Assembly: GCF_000720185.1 (NCBI RefSeq)
Contig: NZ_JOIY01000017.1
Span: forward strand, 65,467 to 129,466
Direction of reading: 5' to 3'
DNA length: 64,000 nt
Origin: Streptomyces sp. NRRL S-340
Lineage (GTDB): Bacteria; Actinomycetota; Actinomycetes; Streptomycetales; Streptomycetaceae
A program made the position numbers and the translations under genes. The notes beneath the pieces are model-generated. The model searched no databases, was not told the origin of the DNA, and was given only the letters and a program-made list of their open reading frames with translations. Positions within the stretch are counted from its first letter, which is position 1. Each line of letters opens with the position of its first letter. This document shows positions 34,703 through 44,175 of the stretch, piece after piece.

Positions 34703-36340
34703 GTGAGCACCGAGAACGAGGGCACCGAGGTACCCCCGGCCCCGTCCGCACCTCCCGTGCCGGTGGAGACCCCCGCAGCTTCCCCGCAGCCCCCCGCTCC
34801 CCAGGGAGGCGGCGCCGCCACGCCCCCGCCGCCCAGCACGCCTCCGCACGTGCCCGGTACGCCCGCGCAGGCGCCCGGCGCCCCGCGGCAGGAGGGCGCA
34901 CCGGCCGGCCCGCAGTCCGCGCCCGCCCCCGCGGGCGCACACCCGGCAGCCCCCGGGGACGGGGCGGGCGCCGCGCCCGCACAGCCGTACACCCCGGCCG
35001 AACAGGCCTTCGGTGAGCAGGCCCCTGCCGGGCACGCGCCGTCGGGGTTCCCGCACGGGCAGCAGACCCCGCAGGGCCCCGGCGGCGCGCCCGCCGACGG
35101 TTCCTGGCCGCCGCCCGCACCCCCCGCCGTGCCCGCCTACGCGGACGGCGGCGCGGGTGCCGGGACCGGGTGGGGGGCGGCGTACCAGCAGCCCGCGCCG
35201 AAGCCCCGGGGCCGGCGCGGTGGTCTGATCGCCGCCGTCCTGGTGGCCGCACTGGTCGCGGGAGGTCTGGGCGGCGGCCTCGGCTACACCCTGGCCAAGA
35301 ACGACGACGGCGGTTCCACCACGGTCGCCGCCTCCGACTCCGGGGCCTCCCAGGTCAAGCGGGACCCGAACTCGATCGCCGGGGTGGCCGCCAACGCGCT
35401 GCCGAGCACCGTCACCATCGAGGCGGAGAGCACCAACGGCCAGGGCGGCACCGGCACCGGTTTCGTGTTCGACACCCAGGGCCACATCGTCACCAACAAC
35501 CACGTGGTGGCCGACGCCGTCGACGGCGGCAAGCTCACCGCCACCTTCCCCGACGGCAGGAAGTACGACGCCGAGATCATCGGCCATGCCCAGGGGTACG
35601 ACGTCGCGGTCATCAAGCTGAAGAACGCCCCCTCCGACCTCAAGCCGCTCGCGCTCGGCGACTCCGACAAGGTGGCCGTGGGCGACGAGACGATCGCCAT
35701 CGGCGCGCCCTTCGGCCTGTCGAACACGGTGACGACGGGCATCATCAGCGCCAAGAACCGCCCGGTCGCCTCCAGCGACGGCAGCGGCGACAGCAAGGCC
35801 TCCTACATGAGCGCCCTGCAGACGGACGCCTCCATCAACCCGGGCAACTCCGGTGGTCCGCTGCTCGACGCGCGCGGCGCGGTGATCGGCATCAACTCCG
35901 CGATCCAGTCCTCCGGCAGCGGCGGAGGCCTGGGCGGTTCCGGCCAGTCCGGCTCGATCGGCCTGGGCTTCGCCATCCCGATCAACCAGGCCAAGTACGT
36001 CGCCCAGCAGCTGATCAAGACCGGCAAGCCGGTCTACGCGAGGATCGGCGCCTCGGTCGCCACCGTCGAGGAGGGCTCCGACGGAGCGAAGATCACCGAC
36101 CAGGGCGCGGGCGGCGGCGCCGCGGTCGAACCGGGCAGCCCGGCCGACAAGGCCGGCCTGAAGTCCGGTGACGTCATCACCCGGCTCGACGACACCGTGA
36201 TCGACTCCGGCCCCACGCTCATCGGCGAGATCTGGACGCACAAGCCCGGTGACAAGGTGAAGATCACGTACAAGCGCGACGGCAAGGAGCACACGGTCGA
36301 CCTCGTCCTCGGCTCCCGCGTCGGCGACAGCGCCGCCTGA
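34703..36340 (+). CDS. HtrA/DegP-like membrane-anchored serine protease with PDZ domain
   Basis: A 545-residue protein: a Pro/Ala-rich cytosolic N-terminus (1-170), one membrane helix (LIAAVLVAALVAGGLGGGLGYTLA, about 175-198), a trypsin-like domain with catalytic His in IVTNNHVV, Asp in GYDVAVIKL and Ser in NPGNSGGPLL, and a PDZ domain (about 440-540, PADKAGLKSGDVITRLDDTVI). The start is GTG 34703. It is expected to degrade misfolded proteins outside the membrane. It is the last gene before tRNA-Ser(UGA). Confidence 0.93.
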   Translation: MSTENEGTEVPPAPSAPPVPVETPAASPQPPAPQGGGAATPPPPSTPPHVPGTPAQAPGAPRQEGAPAGPQSAPAPAGAHPAAPGDGAGAAPAQPYTPAEQAFGEQAPAGHAPSGFPHGQQTPQGPGGAPADGSWPPPAPPAVPAYADGGAGAGTGWGAAYQQPAPKPRGRRGGLIAAVLVAALVAGGLGGGLGYTLAKNDDGGSTTVAASDSGASQVKRDPNSIAGVAANALPSTVTIEAESTNGQGGTGTGFVFDTQGHIVTNNHVVADAVDGGKLTATFPDGRKYDAEIIGHAQGYDVAVIKLKNAPSDLKPLALGDSDKVAVGDETIAIGAPFGLSNTVTTGIISAKNRPVASSDGSGDSKASYMSALQTDASINPGNSGGPLLDARGAVIGINSAIQSSGSGGGLGGSGQSGSIGLGFAIPINQAKYVAQQLIKTGKPVYARIGASVATVEEGSDGAKITDQGAGGGAAVEPGSPADKAGLKSGDVITRLDDTVIDSGPTLIGEIWTHKPGDKVKITYKRDGKEHTVDLVLGSRVGDSAA

Positions 36341-36426
36341 CGCCCGCACCCGCACCGACTGCCCCGCACGCGCGCGCGGTGACCCGATAGTCTTGTCCCC
36401 GCGCCGCCGGGTCACCGGCGGGGCGG

Positions 36427-36513
36427 GGAGGCGTGCCCGAGCGGCCGAAGGGAACGGTCTTGAAAACCGTCGTGGCAGCGATGTCACCGTGGGTTCAAAT
36501 CCCACCGCCTCCG
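36427..36513 (+). tRNA. tRNA-Ser(UGA)
   Basis: Acceptor arms GGAGGCG (36427-36433) and CGCCTCC (36506-36512) pair, with discriminator G at 36513. The anticodon loop CTTGAAA gives anticodon TGA. The variable arm is long, as required for serine, and the T arm has GGTTCAAATCC. The 3' CCA is not encoded. Its 3' end is duplicated 802 bp downstream. Confidence 0.95.
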
Positions 36514-36524
36514 CAGCGTTGAGC
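36500..36524 (+). repeat. Proximal copy of a 25-bp repeat at the tRNA-Ser 3' end (att-like)
   Basis: Twenty-five bases starting in the T arm of tRNA-Ser(UGA) and reaching 11 bases past it recur exactly at 37302-37326. This is the arrangement left by site-specific integration at a tRNA 3' end. Confidence 0.8.
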
Positions 36525-36530
36525 AGTGGG

Positions 36531-36567
36531 AACGGCCCCTGACCGGTACGGACGGTCGGGGGCCGTT
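36531..36567 (+). terminator. tRNA-Ser(UGA) terminator hairpin
   Basis: AACGGCCCCTGACC and its near-complement GGTCGGGGGCCGTT (one G-T pair) form a long stem around a short loop, 17 bases after the tRNA. A related hairpin follows the distal repeat copy at 37333-37370. Confidence 0.7.
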
Positions 36568-36588
36568 GCGCTGTCCGTCGCCCGCCCG

Positions 36589-37260
36589 TCACCGCGTCTC
36601 CCCGGGCGGCGTGCGAGCCAGCACTCCTGTGCCGGACAGCGGCGTCCGGGCCGTAAGGTCGCGAGAGCTGGTGCCGAGGTCGGCGGCGATCTCGGGTGCC
36701 ATGTCCATGGTCTCCAGAGCCCAGGCCTCTTCGTCCTCTTCCGTCTCGGTAGCCGCATCCCAGTTCGTGGCCAGGCCCAGGGCCTCTCGACGGGAACGCT
36801 CATAGGGCAGCGGCTCTCCCAGCGTCAGATAGTGGTCCTCGCCCGCGCCGGTCTCGCAGTAGCGCCGCACAACTGCCCCTCGCTCTGCGACCAACCAGGC
36901 CGACCCGTCACCCTGTGCGCCGTAGTAATAAGCCTGTGCCTTTCCGTAGTGGGCACTCAGTTCCTCGCACATACGCAGCACAGCGTCCGAGCGCTCGCGG
37001 CTGCAGGGATCACACCAACGGCCGATGACCAGGGTCCACCCGTCGAGTTCCGGACTCACGTACACGCGACCGAGCCCCCCGGCTCCGTTATGGCTGTCTT
37101 CGTCCACGGCCTCTTCAGCGCCACTGAAGGACACGGGCACAGCGTCCGTCAGCCCCATCAGGGCCATGACTCCGTGCTGATCTTCGGTAGGTACCGCGAT
37201 CCAATGAAGCCAGCACGACAGAAAAGGCCGGGGCAGCAGATCAGATGTGGGCGCAGTCAC
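36589..37260 (-). CDS. Unknown protein encoded between the duplicated tRNA-Ser ends
   Basis: This 223-residue frame is the only gene in the interval bounded by the tRNA 3'-end repeats. It contains PELDGWTLVIGRWCDPCSRERSDAVLRMCEELSAHYGKAQAYYYGAQGDGSAWLVAERGAVVRRYCE, a soluble, well-formed sequence with six cysteines and no membrane segment. Third-position GC is lower than in neighbours (tat, gta, aga-type codons are more frequent), suggesting a later arrival. Similar proteins occur in actinobacteria as uncharacterised, often mobile-region proteins. The start is uncertain: GTG 37260 gives the longest sensible product, ATG 37167 is an alternative. Confidence 0.65.
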   Translation of the reverse strand: MTAPTSDLLPRPFLSCWLHWIAVPTEDQHGVMALMGLTDAVPVSFSGAEEAVDEDSHNGAGGLGRVYVSPELDGWTLVIGRWCDPCSRERSDAVLRMCEELSAHYGKAQAYYYGAQGDGSAWLVAERGAVVRRYCETGAGEDHYLTLGEPLPYERSRREALGLATNWDAATETEEDEEAWALETMDMAPEIAADLGTSSRDLTARTPLSGTGVLARTPPGETR

Positions 37261-37301
37261 GGCAGCACGCTCGCACACGCTTCGGAGAAGCTGAAGCAGA
37301 G

Positions 37302-37326
37302 TCCCACCGCCTCCGCAGCGTTGAGC
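37302..37326 (+). repeat. Distal copy of the tRNA-Ser 3'-end repeat (att-like)
   Basis: Exact copy of 36500-36524. Bases 37333-37370 continue with a hairpin (CACGGCCCTGACC ... GGTCAGGGGCCGTG) close to that after the tRNA itself, so the duplicated block is about 70 bp with mismatches. Confidence 0.8.
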
Positions 37327-37382
37327 GGTGAGCACGGCCCTGACCGGGACAGACGGTCAGGGGCCGTGCCCTTGACCGGTGT

Positions 37383-38258
37383 TCAGGGGTGGTGGCCCGT
37401 CAGGCGGGCCGCTGAGGTGAGGGTGGCGCGGGCCTCGTGTTCGGGGAGGCCGGTGGTCAGGGCCGCGTCGAGGAGGGGGCCGTGCAGGGCCGGGCCGGTG
37501 CCGTTCTCGTAGGCCCGGCAGGCTGCCCAGAACAGGCGGGTGTTGCGCTGGCCCTCGTGTGCGCCGAGGACGAACTGGACGAGGCCGTGACCGTGCCGTC
37601 CGGCGCCCTGGGGGAGGGCGCGGCGGGGCGTGCGGGGCGGTGGCAGGAGCAGGCGCAGCAGGGGCGGCGGGCAGGGTGCGGGCGCCAGGTGGGCGGTGCC
37701 GGGCGCGGTGGCGTAGGTGCCGTGCGCGGTGCGGGAGCCGGGGCCGACCAGGTAGCCGCCGGCGCCGCGGATGTCGATGCCGGGGGCGAGCCGGCCGGCC
37801 GAGTTGGGGACGACGGCGTCCGGCGGTCCGCTCAGCCACAGGTGGCGGCCCCCGCTGGGGGTCACGACGACGACGGTGGCGGGCAGGGTGAAGCGGTGGC
37901 GGACGGCCAGCTCGCGCAGGGCCGCCGGGGCGTTCGTACCGGCCTTGGTGTCGAGGTCGACACCGATCAGGTGGTACGGGGGCAGGCCGCAGGCGATGCC
38001 GTAGCCGGTGGCACGGGGTGCGGCGGCGAACAGTTCCCGGATGCGGGCGGGGTCGGTGGAGGCGTCGTACACGCCGTGGCCGAAGCGGCCGCACTCGCCG
38101 TGGCAGGGCGGGCGGCCCGGGGCGGGGCCGTCGCGGTGCGGGGAGCGCAGGGCAGGGAGCTTCGTCCGGGACAGGGGGAGGACGGCCAGGCCGCGTTCGG
38201 CGGCTGACAGGGCGTGGGCGAGGGCCAGTGCCGTGGCCTGCCGGTCGGTGGTGGCCAT
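37383..38258 (-). CDS. Bifunctional DNA primase/polymerase-domain protein
   Basis: The 291-residue protein has an intact-looking prim-pol domain: GLAVLPLSRTKLPAL, a zinc-like CHGECGRFGHG, IACGLPPYHLIGVDLDTK with the catalytic acidic pair, VVVTPSGGRHLWLSGP with the nucleotide-binding His, and GIDIRGAGGYLVGPGS. It ends with a roughly 70-residue helical region (FVLGAHEGQRNTRLFWAACRAYE) seen in primases of actinobacterial integrative elements. No helicase domain follows. It lies directly beyond the tRNA 3'-end repeat, so it may be cargo of an old element or a resident gene. Confidence 0.85.
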   Translation of the reverse strand: MATTDRQATALALAHALSAAERGLAVLPLSRTKLPALRSPHRDGPAPGRPPCHGECGRFGHGVYDASTDPARIRELFAAAPRATGYGIACGLPPYHLIGVDLDTKAGTNAPAALRELAVRHRFTLPATVVVVTPSGGRHLWLSGPPDAVVPNSAGRLAPGIDIRGAGGYLVGPGSRTAHGTYATAPGTAHLAPAPCPPPLLRLLLPPPRTPRRALPQGAGRHGHGLVQFVLGAHEGQRNTRLFWAACRAYENGTGPALHGPLLDAALTTGLPEHEARATLTSAARLTGHHP

Positions 38259-38656
38259 GCATTCATATTCGTACTGAGGTTCGACAAAAGGAAGGGGGCG
38301 GTCGTGTGGCGTGCTGGGGGCGCGCGATTCGGCCGGTCTCCGCCGGGCGCTTGCCGAAACGCTTCATCCCTTGGCGCGCTTGATCCGGCAGGGGGCGCAC
38401 CGTCGCCGGTCGGGGCGTTGACAGCGGCAAAGGTGGTGAAAGGGGTTTATCGACATGTCCTCACGCTTGCGTGCGAATGGGGTCTATCGGGGTGGTTCGC
38501 CGCGAGCCCATGGGCAACTCTGATCTTGCGACGTCGTGAGAAACCGCCGGGGTGGTCGGCCGACTTCCCTGGTGAAAGCCGTAGTCCAGGTAGCTTCACG
38601 CAGCTTCACGTACTTCCGGCAGGCAGCCGGTGCGTACCTCTTACTGGAGGAGCAAT
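38259..38656. other. Divergent intergenic region
   Basis: No gene is seen in this 398-bp stretch between the prim-pol gene and the small secreted-protein gene. TTGACA at 38418-38423 could be a -35 element for the plus-strand gene, but no good -10 is found at normal spacing. Confidence 0.35.
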
Positions 38657-38968
38657 ATGGCAAGCATCCGTACCGCCCGCGTTCTCGCCGCCGTCACCGC
38701 CGTCCCGCTCGCGGCGGCTCTCTTCGCCGGCATCGCGGCGGCGGACACCGGCGCCCTCGCGGGCACCGGATCGAACGCGGGTGTCGCCGGTATCGTCGGC
38801 AGCGGAGTCGGCCACAACAACAGCGGCAACTCGTCCACCACCGGCCAGCAGGCGGTCGGCTCGGGGGCCTCGAACCAGAGCAACACCGCGCAGGTCAACG
38901 GCTCCGCGTTCACGGCCATCCAGCAGGGCAACGAGAACGTCGCCGTCCACTTCACCCACCTCTGGTGA
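38657..38968 (+). CDS. Small secreted Asn/Gly/Ser-rich protein with curlin-like pattern
   Basis: A 103-residue protein with a signal peptide (MASIRTARVLAAVTAVPLAAALFAGIAAA, cleavage near residue 30) and a mature chain of about 73 residues without cysteine, tryptophan excepted at the end. It is rich in Gly, Asn, Ser and Gln (GVGHNNSGNSSTTGQQAVGSGASNQSNTAQVNGSAF). The spacing of Asn/Gln and hydrophobics, ending AFTAIQQGNENVAVHF, recalls curli CsgA repeats. It lacks chaplin and rodlin motifs. A ribosome site GGAGGAG lies five bases before the ATG. It may form or nucleate surface fibres; this is inference. Confidence 0.78.
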   Translation: MASIRTARVLAAVTAVPLAAALFAGIAAADTGALAGTGSNAGVAGIVGSGVGHNNSGNSSTTGQQAVGSGASNQSNTAQVNGSAFTAIQQGNENVAVHFTHLW

Positions 38969-39280
38969 GCCCCCGCGGGCCGGCGCGCACATTGGGGAGC
39001 CGCCGGCCCTGAGAGGTCCTGTGGGTGTGCTTGTGGGGATGCAACACACAACTGCGCGGCGGTGCCTCGGCGCCGCCGCGCAGGCGTTCCCGGTACTTCC
39101 CCCGGGGATCCGTCCCCGTCGTCACACCGCAACCACCCAGGGGTGAACCCGTACCCCGCTCCTCCTCCTCGTCCACCTTCAGGAGGTGGGGCCGGCCCCA
39201 CCCCTACAACCTGAGTCGGACACCGCTTCGGGACCTGCGGGCGATCCGCCGCCGGGGTGAGCGCTCCTAGCGTGGAGGGC
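38969..39280. other. Intergenic region, no gene seen
   Basis: The 312-bp gap between the small secreted protein and the sigma factor contains GC-rich dyads near 39047-39100 (GCGGCGGTGCCTC and GCGCCGCCGCGC) that could terminate transcription. It should contain the sigma-factor promoter; no element is clear. Confidence 0.35.
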
Positions 39281-39838
39281 ATGACCACACCCGTCTGCAC
39301 CAGCGCGTCGACCGCCGCCGTACCGGCCGCCCAGAGCCCGGCGTACCCGTCGTTCGCCTCGTACGTGCGGGCCCGCCAGCCGGTGCTGCTGCGCACCGCC
39401 CGGTCACTGACCGCGAACCCGAGCGACGCGGAGGACCTGCTCCAGACCGCGCTCACCAAGACGTTCGTCGCCTGGGAGCGGATCGAGGACCACCGGGCGC
39501 TCGACGGCTACGTCCGCCGTGCGCTGCTGAACACCCGCACCTCGCAGTGGCGCAAGCGCAAGGTCGACGAGTTCGCCTGCGACGAGCTGCCCGAACCCGA
39601 GCCGCTGCCCGGCACGGCCGACCCCGCCGAGCAGCAGGCGTTGCGCGACGCCATGTGGCGGGCGATCACGAAGCTGCCCGCGCGGCAGCGGGCGATGGTC
39701 GTTCTCAGGTATTACGAGGACCTCTCCGAGGTGCAGACGGCCGAGGTGCTCGGCGTGTCCGTGGGCACCGTGAAGTCGGCGGTCTCCCGCGCGCTCGGCA
39801 AGCTCCGCGAGGACCCCGAACTGGTGCGCGTGCGCTGA
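39281..39838 (+). CDS. SigE-family RNA polymerase sigma factor (ECF-type)
   Basis: The 185-residue protein has sigma region 2 (FASYVRARQPVLLRTARSLTANPSDAEDLLQTALTKTFVAWERI) and region 4 (AITKLPARQRAMVVLRYYEDLSEVQTAEVLGVSVGTVKSAVSRALGKL). This is the Streptomyces SigE-family subset, which often has no linked anti-sigma gene; none is seen here. The ATG at 39281 has GGAGG four bases upstream. The neighbours do not reveal its regulon. Confidence 0.9.
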   Translation: MTTPVCTSASTAAVPAAQSPAYPSFASYVRARQPVLLRTARSLTANPSDAEDLLQTALTKTFVAWERIEDHRALDGYVRRALLNTRTSQWRKRKVDEFACDELPEPEPLPGTADPAEQQALRDAMWRAITKLPARQRAMVVLRYYEDLSEVQTAEVLGVSVGTVKSAVSRALGKLREDPELVRVR

Positions 39839-39840
39839 CC

Positions 39841-39950
39841 GCCCGCCGCAGTGCTTCGCGGCCGGTCCGCCCGCCGCAGTGCTTCGCGGCCGGTCCGCCC
39901 GCCACTGTGCTTCGCGGCCGATTCGCCCCCCAGTGCTCCGCGGCCGGTCC
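39841..39950 (+). repeat. About four 28-bp tandem repeats, each with a hairpin
   Basis: Units begin at 39841, 39869, 39897 and 39925 (the last is 26 bp). Each contains GCCGC, a loop AGTGCTTC or variant and GCGGC, so each can fold alone. The array starts three bases after the sigma-factor stop codon and may act as a multi-hairpin terminator. Confidence 0.75.
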
Positions 39951-40068
39951 GCCCGCAGGCCGGACGATCGGTGATCGATCACCCGGGCTAGTGACATACC
40001 GCGCGGTATGTGCGCAGAATCAGCGCATCCCCTACCACCGCGTAGGCCATGCGCCCCGGGAGGACGCC

Positions 40069-41724
<1,656 letters not shown>

Positions 41725-41735
41725 GAGAGCCGGAA

Positions 41736-41754
41736 GCCCCCGGTGGACGGGGGC
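41736..41754. terminator. Hairpin after acyl-CoA ligase
   Basis: GCCCCC and GGGGGC pair around a seven-base loop, 11 bases after the stop codon, between convergent genes. Confidence 0.5.
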
Positions 41755-41879
41755 GTGCCGTCGCGGGGGCCGGCGCCGGGAGGCTCACGGCGGGTGGGGC
41801 GCGTCGAGGTGGGGGGCCTGGGCGGGGAGCGTCGTGACGGGGCCCGGTGCCGGGACGCCCGCCGTGGCGGCACGGTGCC

Positions 41880-43151
41880 TCACCGGCGTACGGCCGTCGT
41901 GACCCAGCCGATCACCAGCCAGATCGCGGCCACCGCGCAGACGCCGGTCCAGCCCCAGTGGGCGAAGGCGGGGGCCGCCGCGGAGGAGGCCAGCGCGGCG
42001 CCCGCGAAGCCCGAGACGACGTAGGCCGTGTTGGCGGTCGCCGGGGCGGAGGTGGTGGTCAGCGCCAGGGTCTGGTTGGCGACGTGGGAGGCGACCAGGG
42101 CCGCGTGGATCGCGACCGCGGCGACGAACAGCGCGACGATGGTGTGCCCGCCCAGCCAGAACAGCGGTACGGACACGGCGGCCAGGAGGTATGCGTTGCG
42201 CACGACCTTGCCGGCGCCGAACCGGTCCACGAGGCCGCCCGCGAGCGGCGCCACCGCGCTCGCCGCCAGTCCGAAGAGGCCGAACAGTCCGGCGGTCGCG
42301 ATCGACAGGCCGTAGGCCGGGCCGGTGAGCAGCAGCGCGAGCGAGGTCCACAGGGCGCTCCACGCGCCGAACATGCCGGCCTGGCGCAGGCACGCGCGCC
42401 ACAGGTCGGGCGAGCGGCGGACGAGTCCGGGCAGGGCGGCGATGCCGGACAGCAGCGGTCCTGAGCCGCGGCGGCCCTCCGACGGCAGGGCGAGGGCGGT
42501 CGCCAGGCCGAGCGCCAGGGTCAGCACCGACGCGCCGACGAACACCCACCGCCAGCCGAACGCCTGGCCGGCCAGCGCGCCGATGACCCGTGCGGCGACG
42601 ATGCCGGTGAACAGGCCAGCTATGACGGCGGCGACGTGCCGGGCGCGGCGGTCGACGGGGGCGCGTTCGACGACCAGCGGGACGAGGAGCTGCGGGACGA
42701 CGGTCGCGGCGGACGCGACGAACACGGCGGAGGCGAGCGCGCCGGTGCCGGGGGCCGCCGCGGCGACGAGCAGCGCGGCCGTCGTGGCCACCGACAGGAC
42801 GGCCACCAGCGGGCGCCGGTTGACGCGGTCGCCGAGCGGCGCGAAGAAGAGCAGCCCGGCCGCGTACCCGAACTGGGCCACGGAGGCGATCCAGGCCACC
42901 CCCGAGGGCGCCGTACCGAAGTCGCGGGCGATGAGGGGGAGCAGCGGCGCCGCGAGGTAGATGTTGCCCGCGGTGATCGCGGTGCACAGGGCGATGAGGG
43001 CGAGGAAGGCGTTGGGGCCGAGACCGCGGCGGGTGGCCGCGGGAACGGGGGCGGCCTCGGGGGCACCACCCGCGGTGGCGTGCGGCGCGTCGGCCCGGGG
43101 CGCGGTCCGGGAGGTGGCGGGGGCTGGCGCTGGGGCTGGGGACGACGACAT
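41880..43151 (-). CDS. MFS transporter (12-helix, efflux type)
   Basis: A 423-residue major facilitator protein. A Pro/Ala-rich N-terminus precedes twelve predicted helices; the helix 2-3 loop has FFAPLGDRVNRRPLV, the usual MFS motif A. The start at 43151 has GGAGG upstream. It is divergently transcribed from a TetR gene and the shared promoter region has two palindromes, so it is probably induced by its own exported substrate through TetR. The substrate is unknown. Confidence 0.88.
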   Translation of the reverse strand: MSSSPAPAPAPATSRTAPRADAPHATAGGAPEAAPVPAATRRGLGPNAFLALIALCTAITAGNIYLAAPLLPLIARDFGTAPSGVAWIASVAQFGYAAGLLFFAPLGDRVNRRPLVAVLSVATTAALLVAAAAPGTGALASAVFVASAATVVPQLLVPLVVERAPVDRRARHVAAVIAGLFTGIVAARVIGALAGQAFGWRWVFVGASVLTLALGLATALALPSEGRRGSGPLLSGIAALPGLVRRSPDLWRACLRQAGMFGAWSALWTSLALLLTGPAYGLSIATAGLFGLFGLAASAVAPLAGGLVDRFGAGKVVRNAYLLAAVSVPLFWLGGHTIVALFVAAVAIHAALVASHVANQTLALTTTSAPATANTAYVVSGFAGAALASSAAAPAFAHWGWTGVCAVAAIWLVIGWVTTAVRR

Positions 43152-43182
43152 GGTGCGGGGCCTCCGAGGCGGGACGGATTCG

Positions 43183-43256
43183 CAACCAACTGGTTGGTTG
43201 GACTGTGGAACAGTCTGCGCCCGAGATCCATTCCCTGTCAACCAAACAGTTGGTTG
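43183..43256. promoter_or_regulatory. Two TetR operator palindromes in a divergent promoter region
   Basis: CAACCAAC-TG-GTTGGTTG (43183-43200) has perfect 8-bp arms. CAACCAAACAGTTGGTTG (43239-43256) has 7-bp arms and matches at 15 of 18 places. Both lie between the MFS and TetR starts, the second 22 bp from the TetR ATG, so the regulator probably represses both genes. Confidence 0.85.
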
Positions 43257-43278
43257 CTAAGCGGAGTACGCTGGTCCC

Positions 43279-43863
43279 ATGGCAGTCAGGGACCCCGAGG
43301 CCACCAAGGCCCGTATCTTCGACGCGGCGGTAGCCGAGTTCGCCCGGCACGGCATCGCGGGCGCCCGCATCGACCGCATCGCCGCTCAGGCCAAGGCCAA
43401 CAAGCAGCTCATCTACGCCTACTACGGCAACAAGTCCGACCTGTTCACGCACGTCCTCGGCAGGTGCATGGTCGACCTCGCCGCGGCCGTGCCCATCGAT
43501 CCGGACGACATCGACGGCTGGATGGACCGCCTCCTCGACTACCACGCCGCCCATCCCGAACTGCTGCGCCTGCTCTTCTGGGAGGGCGTCGAGTACGGCA
43601 CCGACGAACTCCCCGACGAACCCGCGCGCCAGGCGCACTACGCCCGCAAGGTCGCCGCGCTCCGGGACGGCCAGGAGCGGGGCGTCATCACCGACGCCAT
43701 GCCGGCCCGGGACCTGATGTTCCTGCTGGTCGCGCTGGCCGGCTGGGGCGCGGCCGTTCCGCAGATGCGGCGGATCCTGGTGGGCTCGGCGGACTCCGAC
43801 GGCGAACACCTGCGGTCGTCGATCCGCGAGGCGGCCCGGCGCCTGGCGGCGCCCAGGACCTAG
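43279..43863 (+). CDS. TetR-family repressor, divergent from MFS gene
   Basis: The 194-residue regulator has an N-terminal helix-turn-helix (FDAAVAEFARHGIAGARIDRIAAQAKANKQLIYAYYGNKSDLF) and a C-terminal ligand/dimer domain (AHPELLRLLFWEGVEYGTDELPDEPARQ). Two palindromes lie upstream. The effector is unknown, probably the substrate of the divergent MFS pump. Confidence 0.92.
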   Translation: MAVRDPEATKARIFDAAVAEFARHGIAGARIDRIAAQAKANKQLIYAYYGNKSDLFTHVLGRCMVDLAAAVPIDPDDIDGWMDRLLDYHAAHPELLRLLFWEGVEYGTDELPDEPARQAHYARKVAALRDGQERGVITDAMPARDLMFLLVALAGWGAAVPQMRRILVGSADSDGEHLRSSIREAARRLAAPRT

Positions 43864-44175
43864 TGCCGTGACCGGGAAGGTCCACCGGCTCGCGACACCC
43901 GGCACGGCACCTCGCCGCGTTCCCGAACCTCGCCGCGTTCCCGAACCGCGCCGCGTCGTCGCATCACCCCGCGTCGTCGCAGCACCCGAGTACGTCCGGT
44001 ACGCCGGTCATGCTCCGCCTCGCGATGCACCCCCACCGCCCGGACGGCGCGGGAGGTGCTCCCGTCACCGGACACCGCGGGCTTCCCGGCAGACCTTCCC
44101 GGCCACGGCACCAGCCGGGCCGGCCGGGCAGAGGGGCCGCCGCGTTCCGCGGGCGGCCGGTGCCTCGGCCGTGCC
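43864..44175. other. Intergenic region with short direct repeats
   Basis: No gene is seen in this 312-bp gap between convergent genes. Two identical 18-bp units CCTCGCCGCGTTCCCGAA lie at 43910-43927 and 43928-43945, followed by degenerate copies. Confidence 0.5.

Noticed and set aside
37383..38258. Prim-pol gene as proof of an integrated AICE or plasmid
   Set aside because: No integrase, excisionase, Tra or replication helicase gene lies nearby, and the gene is outside the tRNA repeat pair. Only a possible remnant can be claimed.
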